A stretch of DNA of 9,536 bases, taken from assembly GCA_031261125.1 (NCBI GenBank), contig JAISJZ010000101.1, positions 1-9,536 on the forward strand. Reading direction: 5' to 3'. Shown one piece after another: positions 1 through 6,149 of the stretch. Position 1 is the first letter of the stretch, and the number at the start of each line of letters is the position of its first letter. The stretch comes from Planctomycetaceae bacterium (GTDB lineage Bacteria; Planctomycetota; Planctomycetia; Pirellulales; Thermoguttaceae). Both the position numbers and the translations under genes were made by a program. Below the pieces are notes generated by a model. That model saw only the letters and a program-made list of their open reading frames with translations. It was not told where the DNA came from and did not search any database.

Positions 1-138
1 TTGCCGGACGCGAATCAATTCCGGCGGATCGTACTGCGTTTTCAGCATCCGCTTGTAATGCGATAAGTACGGACTCTTTTCCCACAACGCCCAAAGCGGT
101 GCGATGATATTTCTCGAAATCGGTGCAAGAATGTCCAT
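1..138 (-). CDS. N-terminal part of a leftward gene, possibly phenylacetate-CoA ligase/CapK-like (partial)
   Basis: An open frame on the minus strand starts with ATG at 138 and runs off the left edge, giving 46 codons. The peptide begins MDILAPISRNIIAPLWALWE and continues with a basic, Tyr-rich stretch and then QYDPPELIRVRQ. This resembles the N-terminus of phenylacetate-CoA-ligase-family (CapK-like) adenylate-forming enzymes, which often start with a hydrophobic 'APLW' helix followed by a 'Q-(Y/F)-x-(S/P)-PE-x-(I/L)-R' segment. The resemblance is from memory, and the catalytic core lies outside the window, so function is tentative. No Shine-Dalgarno precedes the ATG, but a promoter is visible at 228-255 with a leader of roughly 80 nt. 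If the assignment is right, the gene would fit a polysaccharide locus, like the membrane-protein remnant on its other side. Confidence 0.55.
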   Translation of the reverse strand, partial: MDILAPISRNIIAPLWALWEKSPYLSHYKRMLKTQYDPPELIRVRQ

Positions 139-227
139 TAAATTGGGGGCTGTTAGCCGGAGTTAGTGTCATTTCACCGGTCTTTTTCGGCAACTTTTCT
201 CTGCACAAAACGCCCGACTCTATCCCT

Positions 228-255
228 ATTATATTCTGCTGCCGAAAAAAAGCAA
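228..255 (-). promoter_or_regulatory. sigma70-type promoter for the leftward gene at the left edge
   Basis: Read on the minus strand, a TTGCTT -35 box (250-255) is followed after 16 nt by a perfect TATAAT -10 box (228-233). Transcription would start near 220 and reach the ATG at 138. Prediction is by consensus only. Confidence 0.5.
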
Positions 256-330
256 GTGTATTCTTCCTGACATTTTGCCGATAGGTGTTATACCACACCG
301 TAGGTTTTTCGTATTTTTCCCATTTTACCG

Positions 331-569
331 ATGATTTGGTTTATCGCCGGCTATCTGTGGATGACACTTCACCAACCGTATGTCGTGTGGACTGGATGGG
401 AACGTTCCGCGTCGAGAAAATTTACGCCGTCATAATGCTCATCGTTTGGGCAACCGCTGCCGAGAAATCATTCATCGAAAATAAAGCGAATTTCGCCGTC
501 GGACTGATGGTGATGGCAATGACTGTATCTGCCGCGTTAAGCCCGTTGCAGCAGCGGTTGGCGGCGTAA
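331..569 (+). pseudogene. frame-split, truncated membrane-protein remnant (O-antigen-ligase-like N-terminus?)
   Basis: Two overlapping frames read as one membrane protein. From ATG 331 the first frame gives a hydrophobic start, MIWFIAGYLWMTLHQPYVVW, then degenerates and stops at 433-435. From about base 390 the next frame (-1 relative to it) gives DWMGTFRVEKIYAVIMLIVW, then a polar linker and another hydrophobic segment (VGLMVMAMTVSAAL), stopping at 567-569. Joined at about 390, the product has two or three membrane helices and the pattern 'xRP(Y/F)xxW...(L/F)xxERxY', which I associate with the start of O-antigen-ligase/Wzy-like proteins of planctomycete polysaccharide clusters. Such proteins usually have 400 or more residues, so most of the gene is gone. 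A GTG-initiated reading of the second frame alone (from 285) is possible, but its first third is not hydrophobic and looks unnatural. Family name is tentative; the frame-split reading is moderately supported. Confidence 0.4.
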
Positions 570-580
570 AATCTACCCGG

Positions 581-609
581 TTGACAACGGTTCGCTGTTC
601 GGAGAGAAT
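581..609 (+). promoter_or_regulatory. promoter for floA
   Basis: A perfect TTGACA -35 box (581-586) is followed after 17 nt by GAGAAT (604-609), a 4/6 match to the -10 consensus. The start site would be near 616, leaving a leader of about 50 nt before the ATG at 668. A 7-bp inverted repeat (CCCGGTT at 576-582, AACCGGG at 651-657) spans the promoter and leader; its role is unknown. Confidence 0.45.
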
Positions 610-667
610 GATTAGGAGCGTTTTGATTCCTTACCTCCCGCCGCCAGCGGAACCGGGCTAAATAAGT

Positions 668-1636
668 ATGAGTATCCTTTTCGCACAGCAAATTCCGTTT
701 CAGCAGATTCTCGTTATTGCGGCAGTTATCGCCGGTGTGGTTTTTCTGCTGATTCTCGGCAGTGTTTTCTTCTTTTACGGGTCGCTCTGGTTCCAAGCAT
801 TTATGTCCGGCGCACGCGTTTCGATGATACAACTCGTAGGGATGTCCCTGATGAAAATCCGCTCCCGCATTATCGTCCAAGCAAAAATTATGGCGAAACA
901 AGCCGGATTGCCGATTACCGGTCAAATGGGCATCACCACCCGCCGGCTCATAGCCCATTATCTCGCCGGCGGCAATGTGCCGAATATCATCAGGGCGTTA
1001 ATCGCTGCTCACCGCGCTTCACTCGACTTGAATTTCGACCAAGCCGCCGCCATTGACCTGGCAGGGCGGGACGTTCTCGATGCTGTGAGAACGTGCGTTA
1101 ATCCGAAAGTCATCGTCTGTCCCGACCCCAAAAAATCAGGACGGACGACGCTCTCCGCTATCGCCAAAAACGGTGTGGAACTGTGTGTCCGGGCGCAGGT
1201 AACGGTACGGACAAATCTTGAACGGCTCATCGGCGGAGCAACGGAAGAAACGATTATTGCCCGTATCGGCGAAGGAATTATCACCGCAATCGGTTCGTCC
1301 AACACGCATTTCGAGGTAATGGAAAATCCTGACAGTATCAGCAAAGCGGTTGTTGCCCGCGGCTTGGACTCACAAACGGCGTTCCGTATCGTTTCGATTG
1401 ACATTGCGGACATTGATGTCGGTCAGAACATCGGAGCGCGGCTGCAAGCAGACCAAGCGGAAGCGGACACCCGTGTTGCCCGCGCCAAAGCAGAGGAACG
1501 GCGGGCACAGGCGTTGGCACAGGAACAAGAGATGAAGGCAAGAACGGCAGAGAACCGGTCGCGGGTGGTCGAAGCGGAAGCGACGGTACCGCGTTCGCTC
1601 GCCGAGGCATTCCGCCGTGGCGAAGGAAAGATTTAA
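668..1636 (+). CDS. floA: flotillin-like protein FloA (UPF0365)
   Basis: This is a bacterial flotillin, a membrane scaffold protein of lipid-raft-like microdomains in the inner membrane. The 322-residue product has an N-terminal hydrophobic segment (about residues 12-38) that inserts in the membrane. The core carries family hallmarks: HYLAGGNV (97-104), AAIDLAGRDVLDAV (127-140), RTNLERLIGGATEETIIARI (181-200) and SIDIADIDVGQNIGARLQAD (243-262). A charged Ala/Glu/Arg-rich coiled-coil stretch follows (about 262-318). The protein ends at EAFRRGEGKI, whereas family members I know continue with a 'GNLGVMDYY...' segment and about 20-30 more residues, so the C-terminus is short. No nfeD gene, the usual partner, is adjacent. 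No clear Shine-Dalgarno precedes ATG 668; the start is chosen because it sits just before the membrane segment and matches the family length at the N-terminus. It is convergent with the next gene, 50 bp away. Confidence 0.93.
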   Translation: MSILFAQQIPFQQILVIAAVIAGVVFLLILGSVFFFYGSLWFQAFMSGARVSMIQLVGMSLMKIRSRIIVQAKIMAKQAGLPITGQMGITTRRLIAHYLAGGNVPNIIRALIAAHRASLDLNFDQAAAIDLAGRDVLDAVRTCVNPKVIVCPDPKKSGRTTLSAIAKNGVELCVRAQVTVRTNLERLIGGATEETIIARIGEGIITAIGSSNTHFEVMENPDSISKAVVARGLDSQTAFRIVSIDIADIDVGQNIGARLQADQAEADTRVARAKAEERRAQALAQEQEMKARTAENRSRVVEAEATVPRSLAEAFRRGEGKI

Positions 1637-1686
1637 GGGAGTTTCTAAAAACGCCTCAACAAAAAAAGGAAAGCAAAGAAAAAACC

Positions 1687-3006
1687 TTACACTTCCAACT
1701 TCCACGGTTTGCGGTACTCGTAGTGTAGTAAGCCGTTTGCTTCGTCATCGCCGATAAATTTTTCCGCTTCTGCATCCCATTTCAAACGCCGACCAACCGC
1801 CAGCGAAATGTTCGCAATGTTGCTCATCGTTGTACTGCGGTGTCCTTCTTCGATACCCATATTCGGCACAGCCCGGCTTCGGATGCAGTCAAGAAAGTTT
1901 CTTGCGTGCAGTGCCGTAATGTTCAGATTCTGCTGTCCCGCCCCCGCTTTCTCTTCGATTTCCTTCATCCGTTCGCCCTTCGCCTGAAACTGCCCCGGCT
2001 TCTCCGGCTTGACAAGGTACCGTCCGTCGTTGACCCAAAGCGTTCCCTTCGTTCCGCGGAATTCAATCCAGCCCGGTTCCGCCGTTATCGGATTGGAATT
2101 TGCCTCGTAATGACTAAACTCCAAAAGCCGACCCGACGGGAAAAGCCAAGTGACGTGCAGCGTATCGGGAATCGTCCGGTCATCGTTCACCGAAAAATTG
2201 CCGCCCATTGCGCAAACATCCGATGGTGCCTTTTCTTTCAACATCTGCCGGAACAGGTCAAGAAAATGAACGCCGTTGTTCGCAATCTGTGACGAGTAAT
2301 TCTTCCACCAGCGGAATTTGTACGGTGCAATGTTCGGCTGATATTCCTGCACCGCCCGCGGTCCGAGCCACAAGTCCCAATTCAACGTTTCCGGCGGCTT
2401 TTCCGGTTTCAATTTACCGATGCCGTCGGGGAACATATTACTTAAATGGCAACACCGCGAAACCGTTACTTTGCCGATGAATTCGTCAAGGTTCATTGCT
2501 TCCAGTTTTTGGTAAATCGCTCCGCTGCGCCGGTGAATACCGACCTGTACGACCCGCTTGTATTTGTCCGCCGCTTCAACCATCTTGCGTCCTTCATAGA
2601 CCGTTGACGACACCGGCTTTTCGACATAGACATCTTTGCCGGCTCTGCACGCTTCGATGGTTTGAATCGCGTGCCAATGGTCAGGCGTGGCAACAACGAT
2701 TGCGTCAATATCATTCTGCTCATAGACCTTTCGGAAGTCCTCTGCTGTGAACGTTGCGTCATTGCCGTATTTCTCTTTGGCAATGCCGAGCGTTTTGGAA
2801 TCAACATCGCACAGGGCGGCAATTTCAATATCGGAATGGACTTTGAAGGCACTAATATCCTGCATACCCCGGTTGGCAGTACCGAGAAATCCGAGCCGGA
2901 TTTTATCGTTTGCTCCGATGACGCGGGCGTAGGAAGCAACGGATTGAGCGGCTGCTGTTGCGGTTAATGCAGCAGCGGCAACTTTGTGAAACGTGCGGCG
3001 GTTCAT
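1687..3006 (-). CDS. Tat-exported Gfo/Idh/MocA family oxidoreductase
   Basis: This is an NAD(P)-dependent dehydrogenase-fold protein of 439 residues. Family members oxidise or reduce sugars, inositols or related polyols; the substrate here cannot be told. The N-terminus has a twin-arginine signal (RRTFHK, residues 3-8, then an Ala-rich hydrophobic stretch to about 25), so the folded enzyme with cofactor is probably exported by Tat. The Rossmann loop is GFLGTANRG (39-47), followed by ATPDHWHA (106-113) and the family's EKP motif (129-131, Lys130). The C-terminal alpha/beta domain includes NNGVHFLDL (243-251), with His247 in the position of the usual active-site His. The ending YRKPWKLEV is typical of the planctomycete exported subfamily. 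ATG 3006 is backed by a GAGGAG ribosome site and the signal peptide. A promoter is visible at 3088-3116. It diverges from the secreted esterase/SMP-30 gene, so both exported products may be expressed together. Confidence 0.93.
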   Translation of the reverse strand: MNRRTFHKVAAAALTATAAAQSVASYARVIGANDKIRLGFLGTANRGMQDISAFKVHSDIEIAALCDVDSKTLGIAKEKYGNDATFTAEDFRKVYEQNDIDAIVVATPDHWHAIQTIEACRAGKDVYVEKPVSSTVYEGRKMVEAADKYKRVVQVGIHRRSGAIYQKLEAMNLDEFIGKVTVSRCCHLSNMFPDGIGKLKPEKPPETLNWDLWLGPRAVQEYQPNIAPYKFRWWKNYSSQIANNGVHFLDLFRQMLKEKAPSDVCAMGGNFSVNDDRTIPDTLHVTWLFPSGRLLEFSHYEANSNPITAEPGWIEFRGTKGTLWVNDGRYLVKPEKPGQFQAKGERMKEIEEKAGAGQQNLNITALHARNFLDCIRSRAVPNMGIEEGHRSTTMSNIANISLAVGRRLKWDAEAEKFIGDDEANGLLHYEYRKPWKLEV

Positions 3007-3012
3007 TAAGTT

Positions 3013-3018
3013 CTCCTC
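3013..3018 (-). promoter_or_regulatory. ribosome binding site of the oxidoreductase gene
   Basis: GAGGAG on the minus strand lies 6 nt before the ATG at 3006 and fixes that start. It is one of the few strong Shine-Dalgarno sites in the window. Confidence 0.7.
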
Positions 3019-3063
3019 GTTTGGTCTGATATTTCGCAGGGCAACTATGCCGTTAGTATTTTA

Positions 3064-3076
3064 GCGGCTACGCCGC
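3064..3076. repeat. short GC-rich inverted repeat in the oxidoreductase leader
   Basis: GCGGC, TAC loop, GCCGC form a perfect 5-bp hairpin within the likely 5' leader of the oxidoreductase transcript, downstream of its -10 box. It could shape the leader RNA, but it is short and may be chance. Confidence 0.3.
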
Positions 3077-3087
3077 CGACATTTGTT

Positions 3088-3116
3088 ATTGTGAGGATAT
3101 GCTTATTTGTTGTCAA
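3088..3116 (-). promoter_or_regulatory. promoter for the oxidoreductase gene
   Basis: On the minus strand, a perfect TTGACA (3111-3116) is followed after 17 nt by CACAAT (3088-3093), a 4/6 match to the -10 box. The leader would be about 75 nt long. It lies back to back with the rightward promoter at 3159-3187, making a compact divergent control region. Confidence 0.5.
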
Positions 3117-3158
3117 GCAACGGCAATCGCGGTATCTTCAATAAGCGCATTAGGGAAA

Positions 3159-3187
3159 TTGACAATGGACTAGAAGCGAAGGATAAT
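3159..3187 (+). promoter_or_regulatory. promoter for the esterase/SMP-30 fusion gene
   Basis: A perfect TTGACA (3159-3164) and GATAAT (3182-3187, 5/6 match) are 17 nt apart. Transcription would begin near 3194, only about 33 nt before ATG 3227. This argues that the in-frame upstream TTG at 3107 is not the start. An 8-bp inverted repeat (ACAATGGA 3162-3169, TCCATTGT 3212-3219) brackets the -10 region and could be an operator. Confidence 0.55.
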
Positions 3188-3226
3188 GCGGCAGTCATCC
3201 GTTGCCCTTTATCCATTGTTAATGTT

Positions 3227-4852
3227 ATGAAACGTCTCGTTCTGTTTATCCTGTTTGCGTTCGCCGCCGCCGTACAGGCGCAACAGCCGGTAATGCCGAA
3301 AAGTTGGGAAGAACCCCTGCCGAGCGGGGCGATGAGCGATGACTATCCGCTCACCGCGGATTCCCAACGCAATGACGGCGTTCCCGTCGGGAAAATCCTG
3401 AACTTTCCTTTTGAGGGTTCCAAGATTTTTCCGAATACCAAACGGAACATTTCCGTTTATGTACCGGCACAATACAAAGCGGATAAACCGGCGTGCGTCT
3501 ATGCGGCTCTGGACGGTCTCGGTTTTAACGCCCCGGTCGTGTTCGACAATTTAATCCACAAAGGCGAGTTGCCGGTAATCATCGGCATCGGTACCAGTTC
3601 GGGCGATGTTCCGTCGGCAACCGGCGAGAATCCCCGGCACAACCGGAGTTTTGAATTTGACGGTTTGAGCGATAACCTTGGCAGATTTCTCATCGAAGAG
3701 ATTTTTCCGTTTGTGGAACAGCAGAAAACACCGGACGGTTTGCCCATTAAGTTATCGAAAGACCCGAACGATCGCTGCACCGGCGGCGGCAGTACCGGCG
3801 GCATCGGTGCGTTCACGTTAGCGTGGGAGCGTCCCGACCAATTCCGGCGTGTGTTCTCCGCGATTGGAACGTTCGTTTGTATGCGGGGCGGCGACCGGTA
3901 TCCGGTTCTTGTCCGCAAGACCGAACCGAAACCGTTGCGGATTTTCCTGCAAGACAGCAGCCACGACCAATGGCTCGGCGGTCCCGAAGTCGGCGATTGG
4001 TGGATTAGCAACGTGGCGGTGAACCGGGCGTTGGAATTCTCCGGTTATGATGTTAAACACGCTTGGGGAACCGGTCCGCACAGCGGCGCACAAGCAGCAC
4101 AGGTGTTTCCCGATGCGATGCGGTTTCTGTGGAAGGACTATCCCAATCCGGTGAAGGCGCAAACGGACAAGACGTTAAACGTGTTCCTGAAACAAATTTT
4201 GAAACCGGAACAGGATTGGGTTCCCGTTGCCGAATTGCAGCCGAAATTGAACCAGCGTTTGGCAGTTGACAAAGACGGAAACATCACTTGCGAAGATATT
4301 AACGTTATTAAGGACACGCTGCCGAACGGAAATTATTATACAGTTGATTCGGATAAGGGAACGTTGTATCTTGTGAAGAAGGACAGTACGAAAATTCAGC
4401 AGGGCGAAAATCTGAAACGTCCCGGCGGCGTTGCCATCACACCGGACGGACTTTGGCTTGCGGTGATTGAGAGCGGCAGTCATTTTGGTACTTCTTATCA
4501 GATTAAGAGTGATGACACCTTGGAAGCGGGGCAGCGGTACTATTGGTTTCACGTTCCTGATGAAGACGATGAATTGGGAACCGGCGATTGCTGTTTCGAT
4601 GAACACGGACGGTTGTATGTGGCGACCCGTTTCGGTGTATCGGTTCTTGACCGCAACGGGCGGACGCGGGCAATTTTGCCGTCTCCGGTTCGGGGCGGAC
4701 AAGCAAGTGTTTCTTCGGTGCGGTTCGGCGGAAAGAATTTTGATGAGTTGTACATCATCACGGACGATAAGGTGTTTAAGCGGCAAATGAACATCAAAGG
4801 TTCGCCGGTGTTCCGCGGTAAAGTGAAGTTGCCGAACTGGGGAGCGGGGTAA
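3227..4852 (+). CDS. secreted enterochelin-esterase-like hydrolase fused to an SMP-30/gluconolactonase-like domain
   Basis: The 541-residue protein starts with a Sec signal peptide (MKRLVLFILFAFAAAVQA, cleavage after about residue 18). Residues about 55-305 form an alpha/beta-hydrolase of the esterase D/enterochelin esterase type. The nucleophile elbow is GGSTG with Ser189, the likely acid is Asp243 (LQDSS) and the likely base is His285 (GTGPHS). Close relatives I recall have N-S-S-G-G at the elbow, so G-S-T-G-G is a variant. Residues about 335-535 form a beta-propeller of the SMP-30/gluconolactonase type (GGVAITPDG 400-408, DEHGRLYVATRFGVSVLD 458-475, GGKNFDELYIITDDKVFKR 501-519). Such two-domain proteins are known in planctomycetes and probably act on esters or lactones outside the cytoplasm; the substrate is unknown. 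ATG 3227 is preferred over an upstream TTG (3107) because it begins the signal peptide and sits just after a good promoter. There is no Shine-Dalgarno. It ends 14 bp from the convergent glutaminase-domain gene. Confidence 0.88.
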   Translation: MKRLVLFILFAFAAAVQAQQPVMPKSWEEPLPSGAMSDDYPLTADSQRNDGVPVGKILNFPFEGSKIFPNTKRNISVYVPAQYKADKPACVYAALDGLGFNAPVVFDNLIHKGELPVIIGIGTSSGDVPSATGENPRHNRSFEFDGLSDNLGRFLIEEIFPFVEQQKTPDGLPIKLSKDPNDRCTGGGSTGGIGAFTLAWERPDQFRRVFSAIGTFVCMRGGDRYPVLVRKTEPKPLRIFLQDSSHDQWLGGPEVGDWWISNVAVNRALEFSGYDVKHAWGTGPHSGAQAAQVFPDAMRFLWKDYPNPVKAQTDKTLNVFLKQILKPEQDWVPVAELQPKLNQRLAVDKDGNITCEDINVIKDTLPNGNYYTVDSDKGTLYLVKKDSTKIQQGENLKRPGGVAITPDGLWLAVIESGSHFGTSYQIKSDDTLEAGQRYYWFHVPDEDDELGTGDCCFDEHGRLYVATRFGVSVLDRNGRTRAILPSPVRGGQASVSSVRFGGKNFDELYIITDDKVFKRQMNIKGSPVFRGKVKLPNWGAG

Positions 4853-4866
4853 AAACGCGGGTAGAG

Positions 4867-5640
4867 TTAAACAGAAACAATCAGTAAATCCTCTTCAAAC
4901 GCTTTTGCACCGACAACGGAACCGGTTTTACTGACAATGAACGACCTGCCGTCGAAAATAATCTGGTCATTCGCTCCGACGGCATTGATATACACAACCG
5001 GTACGTTGCCCCGCTGTGAAATCTTCTGTGCCAACGCCGAACGGACTATGTGTTTCCCGGCAACGAACGGCGAGGCAGACGGAATACAAATCATTTCCGC
5101 GCCGGCATCGAGCAATTTCTGCACCGGGTCAATCGGGTATGATGTTCCCGGTATATCCGTTTCGCGCCAAACATCTTCGCAAATCGCAAAACCCAAGAGA
5201 GCCGGCAACGGTGCTGCCGGTTTCAATTCAAACACGTTCCAACTTCTTGCCGGTTCAAAATTCCGGGCTTCGTCAAACACATCGTAAGTCGGCAAAAGTG
5301 TCTTGTGCTGCTCGAAAATGAGTTCTCCGTTTTGAATAATGCCGTATTCATTGACTAATGATTTGCCGTGAGAGTACGGCGACCGATTGACGAAACCGAT
5401 ACCGGCAGCGATTTCCGGCAACAGTTCTTTCTTCAATACTTCAACGGCTTGAACATTCTGTTCGATGAAACAGGATTGGTCGAGCAAGTCCATCGGCGGA
5501 TAACCGCAGACCGCTAATTCGGGAAACAGCACGATGTCCGCGTCACATTCAGCAGCACGGCGGGTGAACGCAGTGATTTTTTCCCGATTCGCTCTGAAAT
5601 CACCGATAGTCGAATTGATTTGAGCAAGAGCAAGAATCAT
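4867..5640 (-). CDS. glutaminase (nitrilase-fold) domain of NAD synthetase type, lacking the synthetase domain
   Basis: The 257-residue protein is a carbon-nitrogen hydrolase closest in style to the N-terminal glutaminase half of glutamine-dependent NAD synthetase (NadE), which releases ammonia from glutamine for the last step of NAD formation. The catalytic triad is visible: Glu41 (FPELAVCGYPP), Lys113 (QHKTLLPTYDVFDE) and Cys154 (FAICEDVWRE). The 'KTLLPTYDVFDE' stretch is specific to the NadE branch rather than to generic amidases. Standard NadE has about 540 or more residues; here translation stops after EEDLLIVSV, and the convergent gene begins 14 bp beyond, so there is no room for the C-terminal ATP-PPi synthetase domain. 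Either the synthetase is a separate gene elsewhere, or this is a free-standing amidase. Its ATG overlaps the TGA of the upstream 106-residue gene (ATGA), indicating one mRNA and coupled translation. Confidence 0.88.
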   Translation of the reverse strand: MILALAQINSTIGDFRANREKITAFTRRAAECDADIVLFPELAVCGYPPMDLLDQSCFIEQNVQAVEVLKKELLPEIAAGIGFVNRSPYSHGKSLVNEYGIIQNGELIFEQHKTLLPTYDVFDEARNFEPARSWNVFELKPAAPLPALLGFAICEDVWRETDIPGTSYPIDPVQKLLDAGAEMICIPSASPFVAGKHIVRSALAQKISQRGNVPVVYINAVGANDQIIFDGRSFIVSKTGSVVGAKAFEEDLLIVSV

Positions 5641-5957
5641 ACCACCTTATCCCATTCATTGACGACGCGGTTGGAAACCCGTTGCTTCTGCTGTTTTTCA
5701 CGCAACTTCTGCTGACTTTCTTGCCGGATTTTCTGACTTAACACTGCCGCATCGTACCAAGTGAAACTCAACTCCGGGTTCGAGGCGTATCGACCGAGAA
5801 CCCGCAACGTCTCCGCCTTGTGCGTTTCGTTGTACAGAAAAACGTACCGTTCTGCGCCCTTAACAAGGGCTAACACGTTAATATCCTGACTCACGGACGT
5901 TGCCTCGCTGTCCAAAGATTGACGGGGAAAGGTAATTTGCTGAACGGCAGTTTCCAT
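5637..5957 (-). CDS. 106-residue hypothetical protein, first gene of the glutaminase operon
   Basis: I do not recognise a named family, but the sequence looks natural and I believe similar proteins occur in planctomycetes. The middle (about residues 25-72) is a compact alpha/beta region, 'INVLALVKGAERYVFLYNETHKAETLRVL' in character, followed by ASNPELSFTWYDAAVLSQKI. The last 30 residues are a Gln/Lys/Arg-rich helix (about 73-97) likely to be exposed or a short coiled coil. There is no signal peptide or membrane segment, so it is probably cytoplasmic. The TGA overlaps the ATG of the glutaminase-domain gene by 4 nt, so the two proteins may be made in similar amounts. No Shine-Dalgarno precedes the ATG at 5957; a heptamer repeat tract occupies that position. 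Confidence 0.8.
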   Translation of the reverse strand: METAVQQITFPRQSLDSEATSVSQDINVLALVKGAERYVFLYNETHKAETLRVLGRYASNPELSFTWYDAAVLSQKIRQESQQKLREKQQKQRVSNRVVNEWDKVV

Positions 5958-5958
5958 A

Positions 5959-5990
5959 ATTACGAATTACTAATCACGAATTACTAATGG
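5959..5990. repeat. heptanucleotide tandem repeat abutting a start codon
   Basis: Four 7-nt units (ATTACGA, ATTACTA, ATCACGA, ATTACTA) followed by ATGG lie one base upstream of the ATG at 5955-5957. The tract replaces the region where a ribosome binding site would be. Unit consensus is ATTACKA with one substitution. It is of the same kind, though with a different consensus, as the tracts at 6511-6566 and 9483-9531. Confidence 0.7.
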
Positions 5991-6149
5991 AGAAAACACC
6001 GTCTCTCTTGGTTTATCGGAATTTTTCTTATTCCGGTTTGAACCTTTTAACAGTATTCTTTCCTTATTATCTTCGCAGTCAGATATTGAAGGGTTATAAA
6101 TTGTCTAATCGTTAAAGTTTATACGTTTGAAAATTGAAAATGTTCGATT
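5991..6149. other. AT-rich intergenic stretch
   Basis: This gap between the lipoprotein stop and the heptamer tract is AT-rich and has no ORF of note. A 6-bp inverted repeat (CGGAAT 6017-6022, ATTCCG 6030-6035, 7-nt loop) is the only hairpin seen. Read leftward it is followed by GATAAACC rather than a U-run, so it is a poor intrinsic terminator. No convincing leftward promoter for the 106-residue gene was found; weak -10-like GATAAT lacks a matching -35. Confidence 0.4.

Noticed and set aside
422..958. 178-codon minus-strand frame opposite the start of floA
   Set aside because: Composition is unnatural (His/Asn/Arg-rich) and it overlaps the unmistakable FloA core on the other strand.
1637..1686. 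Bidirectional terminator between floA and the oxidoreductase gene
   Set aside because: The 50-bp gap is A-rich but contains no inverted repeat of useful length.
3107..3226. In-frame N-terminal extension of the esterase fusion from a TTG codon
   Set aside because: The extension would bury the signal peptide 40 residues in, has no ribosome site, and overlaps a good promoter whose start site lies near 3194.
4175..4786. 203-codon minus-strand frame opposite the SMP-30 domain
   Set aside because: No domain or start signal; the plus-strand frame carries clear propeller motifs.
5959..5990. CRISPR-like array
   Set aside because: Repeat unit is 7 nt with no spacers; it is a tandem heptamer tract.
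6017..6035. Terminator after the lipoprotein gene
   Set aside because: The 6-bp AT-containing stem is more than 110 nt from the stop and lacks a U-run, so it was kept only as a note.
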